From Nitrospira sp. (GTDB lineage: Bacteria > Nitrospirota > Thermodesulfovibrionia > Thermodesulfovibrionales > Dissulfurispiraceae): 52,389 nt of DNA. The position numbers were made by a program, and so were the translations under genes. Within the stretch, counting starts at the first letter, position 1, and every line of letters starts with the position of its first letter. Positions 42,201 to 50,887 of this stretch are shown piece by piece. The stretch covers positions 1 to 52,389 of the forward strand of contig NSJL01000025.1 of assembly GCA_002634385.1 (NCBI GenBank). Reading direction: 5' to 3'. Under the pieces are notes generated by a model. The model was not told the DNA's origin. It saw nothing but the letters and a program-made list of their open reading frames with translations, and did not search any database.

Positions 42201-42205
42201 AGGTA

Positions 42206-42214
42206 ATTGTACCA
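42206..42214 (-). promoter_or_regulatory. Extended -10 before the hypothetical gene at 41688
   Basis: TGGTACAAT on the minus strand ends five bases before the ATG at 42200. No Shine-Dalgarno site is seen for that ATG. Confidence 0.4.
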
Positions 42215-42275
42215 TACACACTCCACGGGAGCATAACATCCCGGCTGTGCTGAGAGGGGTTTTCCAAGGGGCGCG

Positions 42276-43091
42276 TCAGGAAGCGAGCTGCCCCTCGAAA
42301 ACCTCTTGTACCTCCTTCAGGAGGAGCGGATGGAGAGCAGGATTGCCTGCCACGATATTTCCGGTAAGGAGGTAGTCACTTCCTCCCCCGAAATCCGTCA
42401 CCACTCCACCGGCCTCTTTGATGAGAAGGCTTCCGGCTGCCATATCCCACGGGCTCAGGCCGATCTCAAAGAAGGCCTCGCATCTGCCGGAAGCAACAGA
42501 TGCAAGGTCCAGGGCAGCAGAGCCTGCCCTCCTGAGGTCGCTTACCGTGAGCAGGACATTCTTGAAGAGCAGGAGATACTTGTCGAGGATTTCCTTCCTC
42601 CTGAAGGGAAAGCCGGTGGTGACCAGGCTGTCTTTCGCATCTGTGACCGCAGATATAAAGATAGCCCGCCCATTCAGAAAGGCCCCCCTGCCCCTCTCCG
42701 CAGTAAAAAGCTCTTTTCTCAGCGGATCGAAAATAACGCCGGTGATAATGTCGCCCCTGTGTTCGAGGGCAATGGAGACGCTGAAAACGGGATAAGTATG
42801 GATAAAATTCGTAGTACCGTCAAGGGGATCGATAATCCAGCGATATTGTCCTGCCCCGGTCTCCCTGAGGGACTCCTCGGCAAGGAAGAGGTGATCAGGA
42901 AAATTTTTCCGTATTATTGCAATGATATTTTCTTCCGCCTCCCTGTCCACCCGGGTGACGAAGTCGGCTGCCTGCTTGAGGCCGATATCATCTTTTGTAA
43001 TTTTGCCCATATTTTCAAGGATGATATCTCCTGCACGCTGTGCCGCTTTGACCGCGATAGTGAGGAAATCAGATGAAGGCGGAATGGTCAT
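42276..43091 (-). CDS. Inositol monophosphatase family protein
   Basis: The 271-residue protein carries the IMPase signatures: AEESLRETG (metal-binding Glu), WIIDPLDGTTNFIHTYP, and the second metal site SPWDMAAGSLLIKEAGG. The family dephosphorylates inositol-1-phosphate or related sugar phosphates, and SuhB members also bind RNA polymerase antitermination complexes. The substrate here is not resolved. A TGGTATTAT box ends six bases before the ATG with no Shine-Dalgarno site, so leaderless translation is possible. Confidence 0.93.
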   Translation of the reverse strand: MTIPPSSDFLTIAVKAAQRAGDIILENMGKITKDDIGLKQAADFVTRVDREAEENIIAIIRKNFPDHLFLAEESLRETGAGQYRWIIDPLDGTTNFIHTYPVFSVSIALEHRGDIITGVIFDPLRKELFTAERGRGAFLNGRAIFISAVTDAKDSLVTTGFPFRRKEILDKYLLLFKNVLLTVSDLRRAGSAALDLASVASGRCEAFFEIGLSPWDMAAGSLLIKEAGGVVTDFGGGSDYLLTGNIVAGNPALHPLLLKEVQEVFEGQLAS

Positions 43092-43097
43092 GGCTTA

Positions 43098-43106
43098 ATA
43101 ATACCA
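43098..43106 (-). promoter_or_regulatory. Extended -10 of the inositol monophosphatase gene
   Basis: TGGTATTAT (minus strand) ends six bases before the ATG at 43091. TTGAGC lies 19 bases further upstream as a weak -35. The 220 bases from here to 43326 contain no gene. Confidence 0.5.
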
Positions 43107-43326
43107 TTTTTATAGAACGGTAGCTCAATAAGGAAATAATCAGAAGGGGTGGCACGAGGAGGAAGCTCTCAGATGGGGAGGGAGAACTTCCCCCGCTCTT
43201 TGCTGGCTTCTATACTATAAAGTATATGCCGCTTTTTCTATTACCCCCGAAAGTACCCGGGAAAGCGAAAACGTACTGCATATGGTAACATAATGGTGCG
43301 ACATATTCTCCCGTAAGGAATTCAAG

Positions 43327-45519
43327 ATGCCAATGGATTTTCCCCTGGTGGATACACTGCTTTTTTTTGCCATTAATCACGGCACTTCCCATCCCTTTTT
43401 GGATATCGTTATGCCTGTCCTGACGGGGAGGGGATATCTGTTGCTGCTCCTCTACCCTCTTGTGCTTTCGTGGAAGGGGTATAAAGAAAGGAGGACGCAG
43501 GGAACTGGCTCCCTCCTGGAGACGGTTTTCTGGGTGGTTCTGATAGCCTTCCTCTCTTTTCTGGTTACCGACTGGATTTCAAATGAAATAAAGAAGTTCT
43601 TTTTGAGGGTCCGCCCCTGTTATACCCTGGAAGGGGTAAAAGTCCTGGTGGGATGCACCCAGTCTGGTTCGCTGCCCTCCAATCACGCATCCAATGTTTT
43701 TGCAATAGCGGTGCCGCTCTTTTATTATACCCGGAAGCATGTCCCTTGGAAGATTGGCATATATCCCTTTGTTATTGCAGCCCTTATTGCATACTCCCGG
43801 GTCTATGTCGGTGTCCATTATCCCTCCGACGTCCTTACGGGGATGGTGCTGGGGGCAGCCGTTTCTTTGACGATGATCGCCCTCTCGCATAGGGTGCGGA
43901 GCGCCTACAGAACGAGACCCGCCTCCACCGTTCTCTTCACCGTGCTTACCGCACTGAGCCTGTTCCGTATCTACTATATTCTTCATGGTCCCCTGGACCT
44001 CAGTCCGGATGAGGCCCATTATTGGGAGTGGTCGAGACGGCTTGACCTCAGTTATTACTCAAAGGGCCCTATGATCTCCTACCTTATCTTCCTGGGAACC
44101 TCGCTTTTCGGAGATACCGTCTTCGGGATACGGGTTATGGCGGTGATCTTTTCGGCGGCGAGCAGTCTTGTCCTTTTCAAGCTGACGAATCTCCTCTACG
44201 GGGACAGGGGAGGGGGGACGCGGCAGGGTATTCCGCCTGAAACCTACGAGGGATGCAGTGCGGCACTCCTGCTTCAATTCGTTCCCCTTTTTGCTCCCTT
44301 CGGGATCGTTTTCAGTATCGATTCCCCTTTCATCTTCTTTTGGACCCTGTCACTCCTCCTGTTCTGGGTGGCGGTGAAGGAAGAGCCGCAGAATGGAGCG
44401 ACAAGAAAAGAGAGCGGCGCTTCCCCTTATTTCTCCTGGATCCTTCTCGGTATCTCTGTAGGGCTTGGGCTCCTGACGAAATATACCATGGCGTTCTTCT
44501 ATCTATCGGGCCTCCTCTTCCTCCTCCTTTCGGAAAAGCGCTCCCTGCTGAAGACGGGACGGCCGTACAGTGCTCTTTTGACAAGCCTTGTAGTCTTCAG
44601 TCCCGTCATCATCTGGAACGTGCATCATGACTGGGTCACGATAAAGCACACGGCCGGACAGGCCCATGTCGCAGCGGGATTTGTCCTCTCCCCGAAGAGC
44701 TTTTTCGAGTTCCTGGGTTCCCAGGTGGGGGTGATAACGCCCCTTCTTTTCGCTCTCCTGTTCTATTCCCTTTTCGCGGTGCGCGCCCGGGAGGGCGGAC
44801 CGGCCTCCCTTTTCCTCCTCACGTTTACCCTGCCTATTCTCCTCTTCTTTCTGGCGAAAAGTATCCAGGGAAAGGTGCAGGTCAATTGGGCGATGACCGG
44901 ATACATTACCGGGCTGATTGCCTTCTCCCGCCTCTATTTCGGGAAGGGTGAGGTCAGGGGAAAAAGGAACGGGCGGGGCAGGAGAGTCCTTCTGGTCAGC
45001 ACATTCTGTATGGTTCTGCTTGTTTTTTCCGTGAGCCATTATCCCTCCCTTCTGAAGCTGCCGCCGAAAAAGGACCCCTCATCCCGCCTGCGCGGCTGGG
45101 AAGTGCTGGGAACGGAGGTTTCCCGGGCCTATGCGGACCTCTCCCGAAAGGGACCGCTGCTCCTCTTCTCCGATAGTTACCAGGTGGCAAGCGAACTGGC
45201 TTTCTACGTTGAGGGACATCCGAAAACCTTCTCCATCAATCTGGGCAGGCGTATGAATCAGTATGACCTGTGGCCCGACATCAATACGGAGGCACAAAGC
45301 ATCAAAAGAAGGACAGGGGCATCCTCCCCCGGCATAATCAACGGAATCTTTGTTAAAATAGGCAGGGCGGATATTCCGCAGGAGGTGGCAGGGGCTTTCG
45401 ACTCCTGTGAAAAGAGAATCGTTACTGTTACCGAAAGGGAATACCTGCTGCGCGAATATTCCCTTTTCACTTGTTATAATTTCAAGGGACTGAAGAGCGG
45501 GAAACCGGTAATGTTTTAG
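43327..45519 (+). CDS. PAP2 phosphatase fused to GT39/ArnT-type glycosyltransferase
   Basis: The 730-residue membrane protein combines two domains. The N-terminal part (about 1-195) is a PAP2 lipid phosphatase with all three motifs: KKFFLRVRPC, SLPSNHAS and SRVYVGVHYPSD. The C-terminal part (about 200-700) is a GT-C polytopic transferase of the GT39/PMT-2 type, with the catalytic-loop motif SPDEAHYWEWSRRLDLSYYSKGP and about ten TM segments. PAP2 enzymes remove phosphate from polyprenyl or lipid phosphates, and GT39 enzymes use polyprenyl-phosphate sugars. The fusion could recycle the lipid carrier freed by transfer. AAGGA precedes the ATG. A GT2 of the DPM type follows by nine bases, supplying a plausible sugar donor. 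Confidence 0.92.
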   Translation: MPMDFPLVDTLLFFAINHGTSHPFLDIVMPVLTGRGYLLLLLYPLVLSWKGYKERRTQGTGSLLETVFWVVLIAFLSFLVTDWISNEIKKFFLRVRPCYTLEGVKVLVGCTQSGSLPSNHASNVFAIAVPLFYYTRKHVPWKIGIYPFVIAALIAYSRVYVGVHYPSDVLTGMVLGAAVSLTMIALSHRVRSAYRTRPASTVLFTVLTALSLFRIYYILHGPLDLSPDEAHYWEWSRRLDLSYYSKGPMISYLIFLGTSLFGDTVFGIRVMAVIFSAASSLVLFKLTNLLYGDRGGGTRQGIPPETYEGCSAALLLQFVPLFAPFGIVFSIDSPFIFFWTLSLLLFWVAVKEEPQNGATRKESGASPYFSWILLGISVGLGLLTKYTMAFFYLSGLLFLLLSEKRSLLKTGRPYSALLTSLVVFSPVIIWNVHHDWVTIKHTAGQAHVAAGFVLSPKSFFEFLGSQVGVITPLLFALLFYSLFAVRAREGGPASLFLLTFTLPILLFFLAKSIQGKVQVNWAMTGYITGLIAFSRLYFGKGEVRGKRNGRGRRVLLVSTFCMVLLVFSVSHYPSLLKLPPKKDPSSRLRGWEVLGTEVSRAYADLSRKGPLLLFSDSYQVASELAFYVEGHPKTFSINLGRRMNQYDLWPDINTEAQSIKRRTGASSPGIINGIFVKIGRADIPQEVAGAFDSCEKRIVTVTEREYLLREYSLFTCYNFKGLKSGKPVMF

Positions 45520-45527
45520 GAGAAGGG

Positions 45528-46472
45528 ATGACGGTATCGATTGTAGTGCCGCTGTTTAACGAGGAAGACAATGTAGAGACCCTCCATGAGAGACTTACGG
45601 AGGTTCTGGACGGAAGCGCTATAGAGTACGAGATTATCTATGTGGATGACGGCAGCAATGACAGGACCTTGTCTCTCCTCGAAGAGATACAGAAAAAGAG
45701 AAAAAATATTCTCGTCCTCAGCCTGAGAAGGAACTTCGGGCAGACCGCCGCTTTTGCCGCGGGTTTCGATTTCGCACGGGGGGAGATTGTGGTTACCATG
45801 GATGGGGATCTGCAGAACGATCCGAAGGACATCCCGCGTCTCCTGGAAGTGATCAGGGATTACGATCTGGTCAGCGGATGGAGGAAAAGGCGCAAAGACC
45901 CTTTTATTACAAGGCGGCTTCCTTCGATGATGGCAAACTGGCTCATCAGCAGGGTTACCGGGGTGCGCCTGCATGATTACGGGTGCTCCCTGAAGGCCTA
46001 TCGCCGGGATGTGGTGAAGAACCTGCGGCTCTACGGCGAGATGCATCGCTTTATCCCGGCGGTGGCAAGCTGGTACGGGGTAAGGATTGCGGAGATCGAG
46101 ACCACCCATCATCCGAGGCTCAGGGGAAAGTCGAAATACGGTATCTCCCGGACTCTCAAGGTGCTGCTGGACCTTATCACCGTGAAGTTCCTCCAGAGCT
46201 TTTCCACGAAGCCCATGCAGTTCTTCGGCCCGATGGGAGTGATTTTCGGCCTTGCGGGATTCGGAATTTCCCTCTATCTCTCTGCTGAGAAGATATTAAA
46301 GGGCGTAAATATCGGGGGAAGACCCCTTCTTCTCCTCGGGGTGTTGCTGATCATTGTCGGGGTGCAGTTTGTGGGCATGGGGCTCCTTGGAGAGATGCTG
46401 GTGCGGGTCTACCATGAGAGCCAGAAGAAACCTATCTACGCAATAAAGAAGATCGTTGGCGCGGGCAGGTAG
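45528..46472 (+). CDS. GT2 polyprenyl-phosphate sugar transferase (DPM1/ArnC-like)
   Basis: The 314-residue protein has a GT2 catalytic domain (about 1-220): VSIVVPLFNEEDNVETL, YVDDGSNDRT, TMDGDLQNDP (DxD) and HHPRLRGKSKYG. Two C-terminal TM segments follow (about 233-255 and 268-292). This is the layout of dolichyl- or undecaprenyl-phosphate sugar synthases, acting on the cytoplasmic side of the membrane. It should feed a GT39-type transferase such as the upstream fusion protein. The sugar is unknown. It overlaps the next gene by 17 bases. Confidence 0.93.
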   Translation: MTVSIVVPLFNEEDNVETLHERLTEVLDGSAIEYEIIYVDDGSNDRTLSLLEEIQKKRKNILVLSLRRNFGQTAAFAAGFDFARGEIVVTMDGDLQNDPKDIPRLLEVIRDYDLVSGWRKRRKDPFITRRLPSMMANWLISRVTGVRLHDYGCSLKAYRRDVVKNLRLYGEMHRFIPAVASWYGVRIAEIETTHHPRLRGKSKYGISRTLKVLLDLITVKFLQSFSTKPMQFFGPMGVIFGLAGFGISLYLSAEKILKGVNIGGRPLLLLGVLLIIVGVQFVGMGLLGEMLVRVYHESQKKPIYAIKKIVGAGR

Positions 46473-47439
46473 AATACTCGCGAAAACAGGGCTCCTGGCT
46501 CTCAAGATTCTGGTGAGCGCGTCCCTTGTCGCTTTTCTGCTTGCAAAAGTGGACCGCAGCAGCCTGTTTGCCACTCTCCGGCAGATGAATCCCTCCGCCT
46601 TTCTCGCCGCCATCGGGCTGTATCTGGGTGCCGCTTTCCTCTCGACACTGCGCTGGCAGTTGCTCGTTCCGCACCCCATCGGCGCGAGACGGCTCTTCAG
46701 TATGTATCTCATCGGCTCCTTCTTCAATAATTATCTGCCCGGCGGGGTGGGGGGAGACGCGGTAAAAGCGTATTACCTGAGCAAGGAAATGAAGAGGTAC
46801 GGGGCCGGGGGAGAGGACTCCGTACTCTACTCCTCTCTGACAGGCGCAATAGCCTCAGTTTTCATGGACAGGTATGTCGGACTCAGCGCCCTCATCGCCA
46901 TCAGCGTCGCGGTGTTCCCCTTCGGAATACGCTATCTTGAAGGTGCGTCGATGGAGTGGCCGGTGATATGGGCAATCCCCCTTATTGCCCTTGCGTTCCT
47001 GTCGGTGAGCGTTCTTATTTTTACCTTCCGTGTGGGAGAGCGTGTGCGATTTCTCCTTAACGCATACCGGTATCTTCATTTCTACCGCTCTCAAAGAAAA
47101 GCGCTGCTGAAAGCTTTCGCATACTCCCTGGCGATCCAGCTTCTGGGAGTGCTCTCCGTGTATATTTTGTCAAAAGGGCTCCATCTGCCCCTCTCTTTCC
47201 TCTCCCTCCTGGTCTTCCTGCCCATGATTATCCTCTTTTCCATGATTCCCGTCACCGTGTCCGGTATCGGATTACGGGAAGGCGCGTTTGTCTTCCTGCT
47301 GGGCTCTACGGGGGTCTCTCCGGAGAGCGCCATAAGTCTTTCAATTGTATGGTTCTTTTCTGTATTTGTCGCAGGGGTCTGGGGGCTGCTGGAATATCTA
47401 CGCTACAAGAAGGCGGTGTTTGGCGGAGAGGTACAATAA
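46456..47439 (+). CDS. Lysylphosphatidylglycerol synthase TM-region/flippase-like membrane protein
   Basis: The 327-residue protein has about eight TM segments. It contains ALRQMNPSAF-like (ATLRQMNPSAFLAAIGLY), LRWQLLVP, NNYLPGGVGGDAVKAYYLSK and the late SGIGLREGAFVFLL, typical of the UPF0104/LPG_synthase_TM family. These proteins occur with GT2 and GT39 genes and are thought to move or hold lipid-linked sugars. The start is TTG at 46456, overlapping the GT2 end, with AGAAG upstream. The last 42 bases overlap the convergent HDOD-AAA gene. Confidence 0.9.
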   Translation: MARAGRILAKTGLLALKILVSASLVAFLLAKVDRSSLFATLRQMNPSAFLAAIGLYLGAAFLSTLRWQLLVPHPIGARRLFSMYLIGSFFNNYLPGGVGGDAVKAYYLSKEMKRYGAGGEDSVLYSSLTGAIASVFMDRYVGLSALIAISVAVFPFGIRYLEGASMEWPVIWAIPLIALAFLSVSVLIFTFRVGERVRFLLNAYRYLHFYRSQRKALLKAFAYSLAIQLLGVLSVYILSKGLHLPLSFLSLLVFLPMIILFSMIPVTVSGIGLREGAFVFLLGSTGVSPESAISLSIVWFFSVFVAGVWGLLEYLRYKKAVFGGEVQ

Positions 47440-48981
47440 AAGCCTCTTCAGGCTCTTCAGGTTGCTGGGAAAGGGATCTTTCTCGTAGTATTCGCTCAGG
47501 CCGAGACGAAGGGCCGGGTCCTTGAGGAAGAGATCATATTTCTCAATGATGCTGTCCGCAATGTGCCCGATGTCTTGGCGCCTTTCCCGAAGTGGAGGGA
47601 TATACATGCTGACGGGATTGAGCGCCTCCAGAAGGCGTGCTGAAAATCTCCCCTCTTCTGCCTCGCGGACGATATCCTTCCGGGAGGTCAGGAAAAAACG
47701 TATATCGAATGTGGCAGGGTGCACTTCCCCGATCTTGTAGAACTCATCCTTGCTGAAGACCTCTGCAAGCTTTTCCTGCAGGGGGAGCGGAACGGCATCG
47801 ATATCCTTCAGGAGAATGCTTCCTCCGTTTGCCATTTCCAGCGCCCCTCTATGTTTTTCGAGCCCCAGGAATCCCCCCTTTGCTCCGAAGAGCTCTATCT
47901 CTAGGGTCTCGCTGTCCAGGGTTCTGCAGTGGTAGGAAAGAAACGGCTTGTTCCTGCGGGGGTTGTCGGGACGGCGGTGGAGCGCCACTGCGAGTAATCT
48001 TTTTCCCACCCCTGCCTCTCCATAGAGCGCTATGTTCTTCTCCAGCCGGTTTGCGGTATCCACTTCGTCCAGCGCTGCCTTTATCTTTTCGGAAACCGTA
48101 AAGAAAGGAATCCCGGGTGGGTCGCCCCTCTCCGGGAGCGAGAGGAATCTTTCCGCCGCATCCTGTACACCGAATTCCCTGCAGATCTCTTCGAATCGCT
48201 CAATGCTCTCCGCCAGCAGTTCCTCGGTTTCGCTTTCGGGTATCCTGAAGTATCTTTTCACCAGTTCCCTGAATTTCTCCTGCGCTTCCACCACCAGGGG
48301 AAAGAGCAGACAGCGGGCGGCGGACGCGCTAGCTTCCATGAGATGGTAGAGCTGCAGCGAAGTATAGGCACCGGAATATCGTGCCGGATCCTCCCGGGGG
48401 GATGCTCTCCGTCCTCCCGGGGCGAAGAGAAATCTCGTTATTCTGACAGTGTCCCGGTAGATCTTCGGAAACAGCAGGTGCCTCCCGAGTTGCTCCAGGT
48501 GGTTTGTCGTGAAGAGCCTGTCCTCAATAAAGAGCTTGTCTTCCGATGGGATTTTCAGGAGAATCTCGAGCACCTTTTTATATGACACCTCTTTCCTCAG
48601 CATCAAGAGCATTCCCACAGAGGGGAGGATACCGGCGAAAAAAGCCTCTTCCTCTTCAACGACGTCAGCACTCCGGTTGAGGGCGACCGCTGTCTCTCCT
48701 GCCAGCACGGTATAACACCAGAAGAAGAGAAAAGAGGAATCCAGGAAAGACTCCTGCTGAAGAATATGTTTCTCCACCTTCTCCGCGCCGAGCAGGGAAA
48801 TGGCCTGGGACACCGTGCTCACTTCACTTCTTTTTTCCGGTCCGTTGATGAGCTGAAGGAGGGAGAAATACAGTCCCGGATCATATTTGAGGAGACGGGC
48901 TGCCTTCTGCAGAGATTCCGATTCGTTGCGGACAAAGGCACGGAGCGGGGCGACCGTGTGTTCGAAGAAGGGTGTATTCAT
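47398..48981 (-). CDS. HDOD protein fused to a degenerate sigma-54-type AAA+ domain
   Basis: The 527-residue protein has an HDOD-like region (about 20-240: YDPGLYFSLLQLINGP, AISLLGAEKVE) in which the usual HD motif is AGILPSVG. A sigma-54-activator AAA+ module follows (about 290-527). Walker A is GEAGVGKR (321-328). The GAFTGA sigma-54 contact loop reads GGFLGL (369-374), and Walker B reads GGSILLKDID instead of GGTLFLDEI. The sensor part LNPVSMYIPPLRERRQDI is well preserved. There is no C-terminal HTH. It is thus unlikely to activate sigma-54 promoters directly and may be a signalling ATPase or an anti-activator. The start has TATTAT seven bases upstream and no Shine-Dalgarno site. It diverges from mnmG. 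Confidence 0.85.
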   Translation of the reverse strand: MNTPFFEHTVAPLRAFVRNESESLQKAARLLKYDPGLYFSLLQLINGPEKRSEVSTVSQAISLLGAEKVEKHILQQESFLDSSFLFFWCYTVLAGETAVALNRSADVVEEEEAFFAGILPSVGMLLMLRKEVSYKKVLEILLKIPSEDKLFIEDRLFTTNHLEQLGRHLLFPKIYRDTVRITRFLFAPGGRRASPREDPARYSGAYTSLQLYHLMEASASAARCLLFPLVVEAQEKFRELVKRYFRIPESETEELLAESIERFEEICREFGVQDAAERFLSLPERGDPPGIPFFTVSEKIKAALDEVDTANRLEKNIALYGEAGVGKRLLAVALHRRPDNPRRNKPFLSYHCRTLDSETLEIELFGAKGGFLGLEKHRGALEMANGGSILLKDIDAVPLPLQEKLAEVFSKDEFYKIGEVHPATFDIRFFLTSRKDIVREAEEGRFSARLLEALNPVSMYIPPLRERRQDIGHIADSIIEKYDLFLKDPALRLGLSEYYEKDPFPSNLKSLKRLLLYLSAKHRLLVA

Positions 48982-48984
48982 TAA

Positions 48985-48993
48985 TGCTATAAT
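48985..48993 (+). promoter_or_regulatory. Extended -10 of mnmG, shared with a divergent -10
   Basis: TGCTATAAT (48985-48993) lies ten bases before the mnmG ATG at 49004. On the other strand the same segment reads TATTAT (48994-48989), seven bases before the HDOD-AAA ATG at 48981. Neither start has a Shine-Dalgarno site. Confidence 0.5.
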
Positions 48994-49003
48994 AAATAGA
49001 TTT

Positions 49004-50887
49004 ATGTTTAAAGAGCAAGATTATGACGTGATCGTTATCGGTGCCGGCCATGCGGGGTGTGAGGCTGCGCTTGCCTCTGCCCGTCTCGGCATGGAGACCT
49101 GCCTTTTCGCCATCAACCTCGATACTATTGCCCATCTTTCCTGCAATCCCGCCATTGGAGGGCTCGCCAAAGGGCACCTTGTCCGTGAGATCGACGCCCT
49201 CGGGGGCGAGATGGCGAAGGTAACTGATCAAGCGGGAATACAGTTCAGGATGCTGAACCTCTCCAAGGGGCCCGCAGTCTGGTCTTTACGGGCACAGGCC
49301 GACAGGATGCTCTACAAGCGTGCGATGCGCCGCTCCCTGGAGAGACAGGAGCATCTCACCCTCAAGCAGGGAATGATCGAAAAAATCGTGGTGGAAGGCG
49401 GCACGGTGAAGGGGGTGGTTTCCTCCCTCGGCGTCTTCTATGCGGCAAGGGCTGTTATCGTAACCACGGGTACCTTTCTCAAAGGGCTGATCCATATCGG
49501 CCTCGAGAACTTCCCGGCCGGGAGGGCGGGCGAGTTCCCCTCCATCGGACTTTCGGACTCCCTGCGCGAAATAGGTCTCGGGCTGGGGAGGCTGAAGACG
49601 GGCACGCCTCCGCGGCTGGATGCGCGGAGCATTGATTTCTCCCGGACGACGCCGCAGTGGGGCGATGATCCGCCGATTCCTTTTTCCTATTCGACGGAGA
49701 GGATACCAAATCCCCAACTGCCCTGCTACATAACCTATACGAACCGGAAGACCCATGAGATAATCCGGGGAGGGCTCGACAGATCGCCACTCTATAGCGG
49801 GCGTATCAAGGGGATCGGTCCCCGCTACTGTCCTTCCATTGAAGACAAAATAGTGCGGTTTGCGGACAAGGAGCGACACCAGATCTTCCTTGAACCGGAG
49901 GGGCTGGAGACAACGGAATACTATGCGAACGGTATTTCGACGAGCCTGCCGTATGATGTGCAGGTAGGGTTGGTAAGGAGTATCGAGGGTCTGGAACATG
50001 CGGAAATCATGAGGCCGGCCTATGCCATCGAGTATGATTTCGTGTTTCCGACACAACTGAAGCACAGCCTCGAGGTAAAGGGGATAGAGGGCCTTTTCCT
50101 CGGGGGACAGATCAACGGAACTTCGGGGTACGAGGAGGCGGCTGCCCAGGGATTGATGGCGGGGATCAATGCCACCCTGAAACTGAAGGGCCGTCCGCCT
50201 CTCCTCCTGAACCGCGACGAGGCATACATCGGGGTGCTGATCGACGATCTGGTGACAAAGGGGACGAATGAACCGTACCGCATGTTCACCTCGCGCGCAG
50301 AATACCGCCTGCTCCTCCGGCATGACAATGCCGATTTCAGGCTCACTGAAAAGGGGTATTCCATCGGCCTTGTTTCCGAAGAGACGTGCGAGAGGTATTC
50401 CGGGAAGAAAAGGGGAGTGGCGGCTGAAATAGGAAGACTGAGGAGGGAGAGGATCAAGCCTTCCGCTGCGCTGAACGAGGAGCTTTCCGCTCTCGGGACA
50501 TCTGTTTTGGCTGAGGATGTATCTCTCGAAAAGCTCCTGAAGAGGCCGGAGATACACTACTCGCTGATAAAGAGGTTTGCTGCACCCCCGGGGGAAATAA
50601 GCCCTGAAATAGAAAATCTTGTCGAGATACAGGTAAAGTACGAGGGGTATATTCAGAAACAGGTGGAGATGGCGGAGAGGGCTGATAAGTTCGAAGCGAA
50701 AAAGATTCCACCGGATTTCGATTTCAAGGCTGTTCCCGGACTGTCCAGGGAAGTGGTCGAAAAGCTGATACAGATACAGCCCGAAAACATAGGACAGGCG
50801 AGCAGGATTCCGGGCATTACCCCGGCGGCAGTGTCGGTCTTGCTCGTTGCAGTGGAGAGGCAGTGGAGACGATCAGGAAACTCCTGA
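49004..50887 (+). CDS. mnmG: tRNA uridine-5-carboxymethylaminomethyl modification enzyme MnmG (GidA)
   Basis: The 627-residue FAD protein has the dinucleotide-binding start VIVIGAGHAGCEAALASARLG, the SCNPAIGGLAKGHLVREIDALGG segment, RLKTGTPPRLD and the C-terminal helical domain that binds MnmE (GITPAAVSVLLVAVERQ). It works with MnmE to modify U34 in tRNA wobble positions. The ATG at 49004 fits the family start; the frame is open to 48887 but crosses the promoter. rsmG overlaps its end by 25 bases, the standard mnmG-rsmG pair found near many origins. Confidence 0.98.
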   Translation: MFKEQDYDVIVIGAGHAGCEAALASARLGMETCLFAINLDTIAHLSCNPAIGGLAKGHLVREIDALGGEMAKVTDQAGIQFRMLNLSKGPAVWSLRAQADRMLYKRAMRRSLERQEHLTLKQGMIEKIVVEGGTVKGVVSSLGVFYAARAVIVTTGTFLKGLIHIGLENFPAGRAGEFPSIGLSDSLREIGLGLGRLKTGTPPRLDARSIDFSRTTPQWGDDPPIPFSYSTERIPNPQLPCYITYTNRKTHEIIRGGLDRSPLYSGRIKGIGPRYCPSIEDKIVRFADKERHQIFLEPEGLETTEYYANGISTSLPYDVQVGLVRSIEGLEHAEIMRPAYAIEYDFVFPTQLKHSLEVKGIEGLFLGGQINGTSGYEEAAAQGLMAGINATLKLKGRPPLLLNRDEAYIGVLIDDLVTKGTNEPYRMFTSRAEYRLLLRHDNADFRLTEKGYSIGLVSEETCERYSGKKRGVAAEIGRLRRERIKPSAALNEELSALGTSVLAEDVSLEKLLKRPEIHYSLIKRFAAPPGEISPEIENLVEIQVKYEGYIQKQVEMAERADKFEAKKIPPDFDFKAVPGLSREVVEKLIQIQPENIGQASRIPGITPAAVSVLLVAVERQWRRSGNS

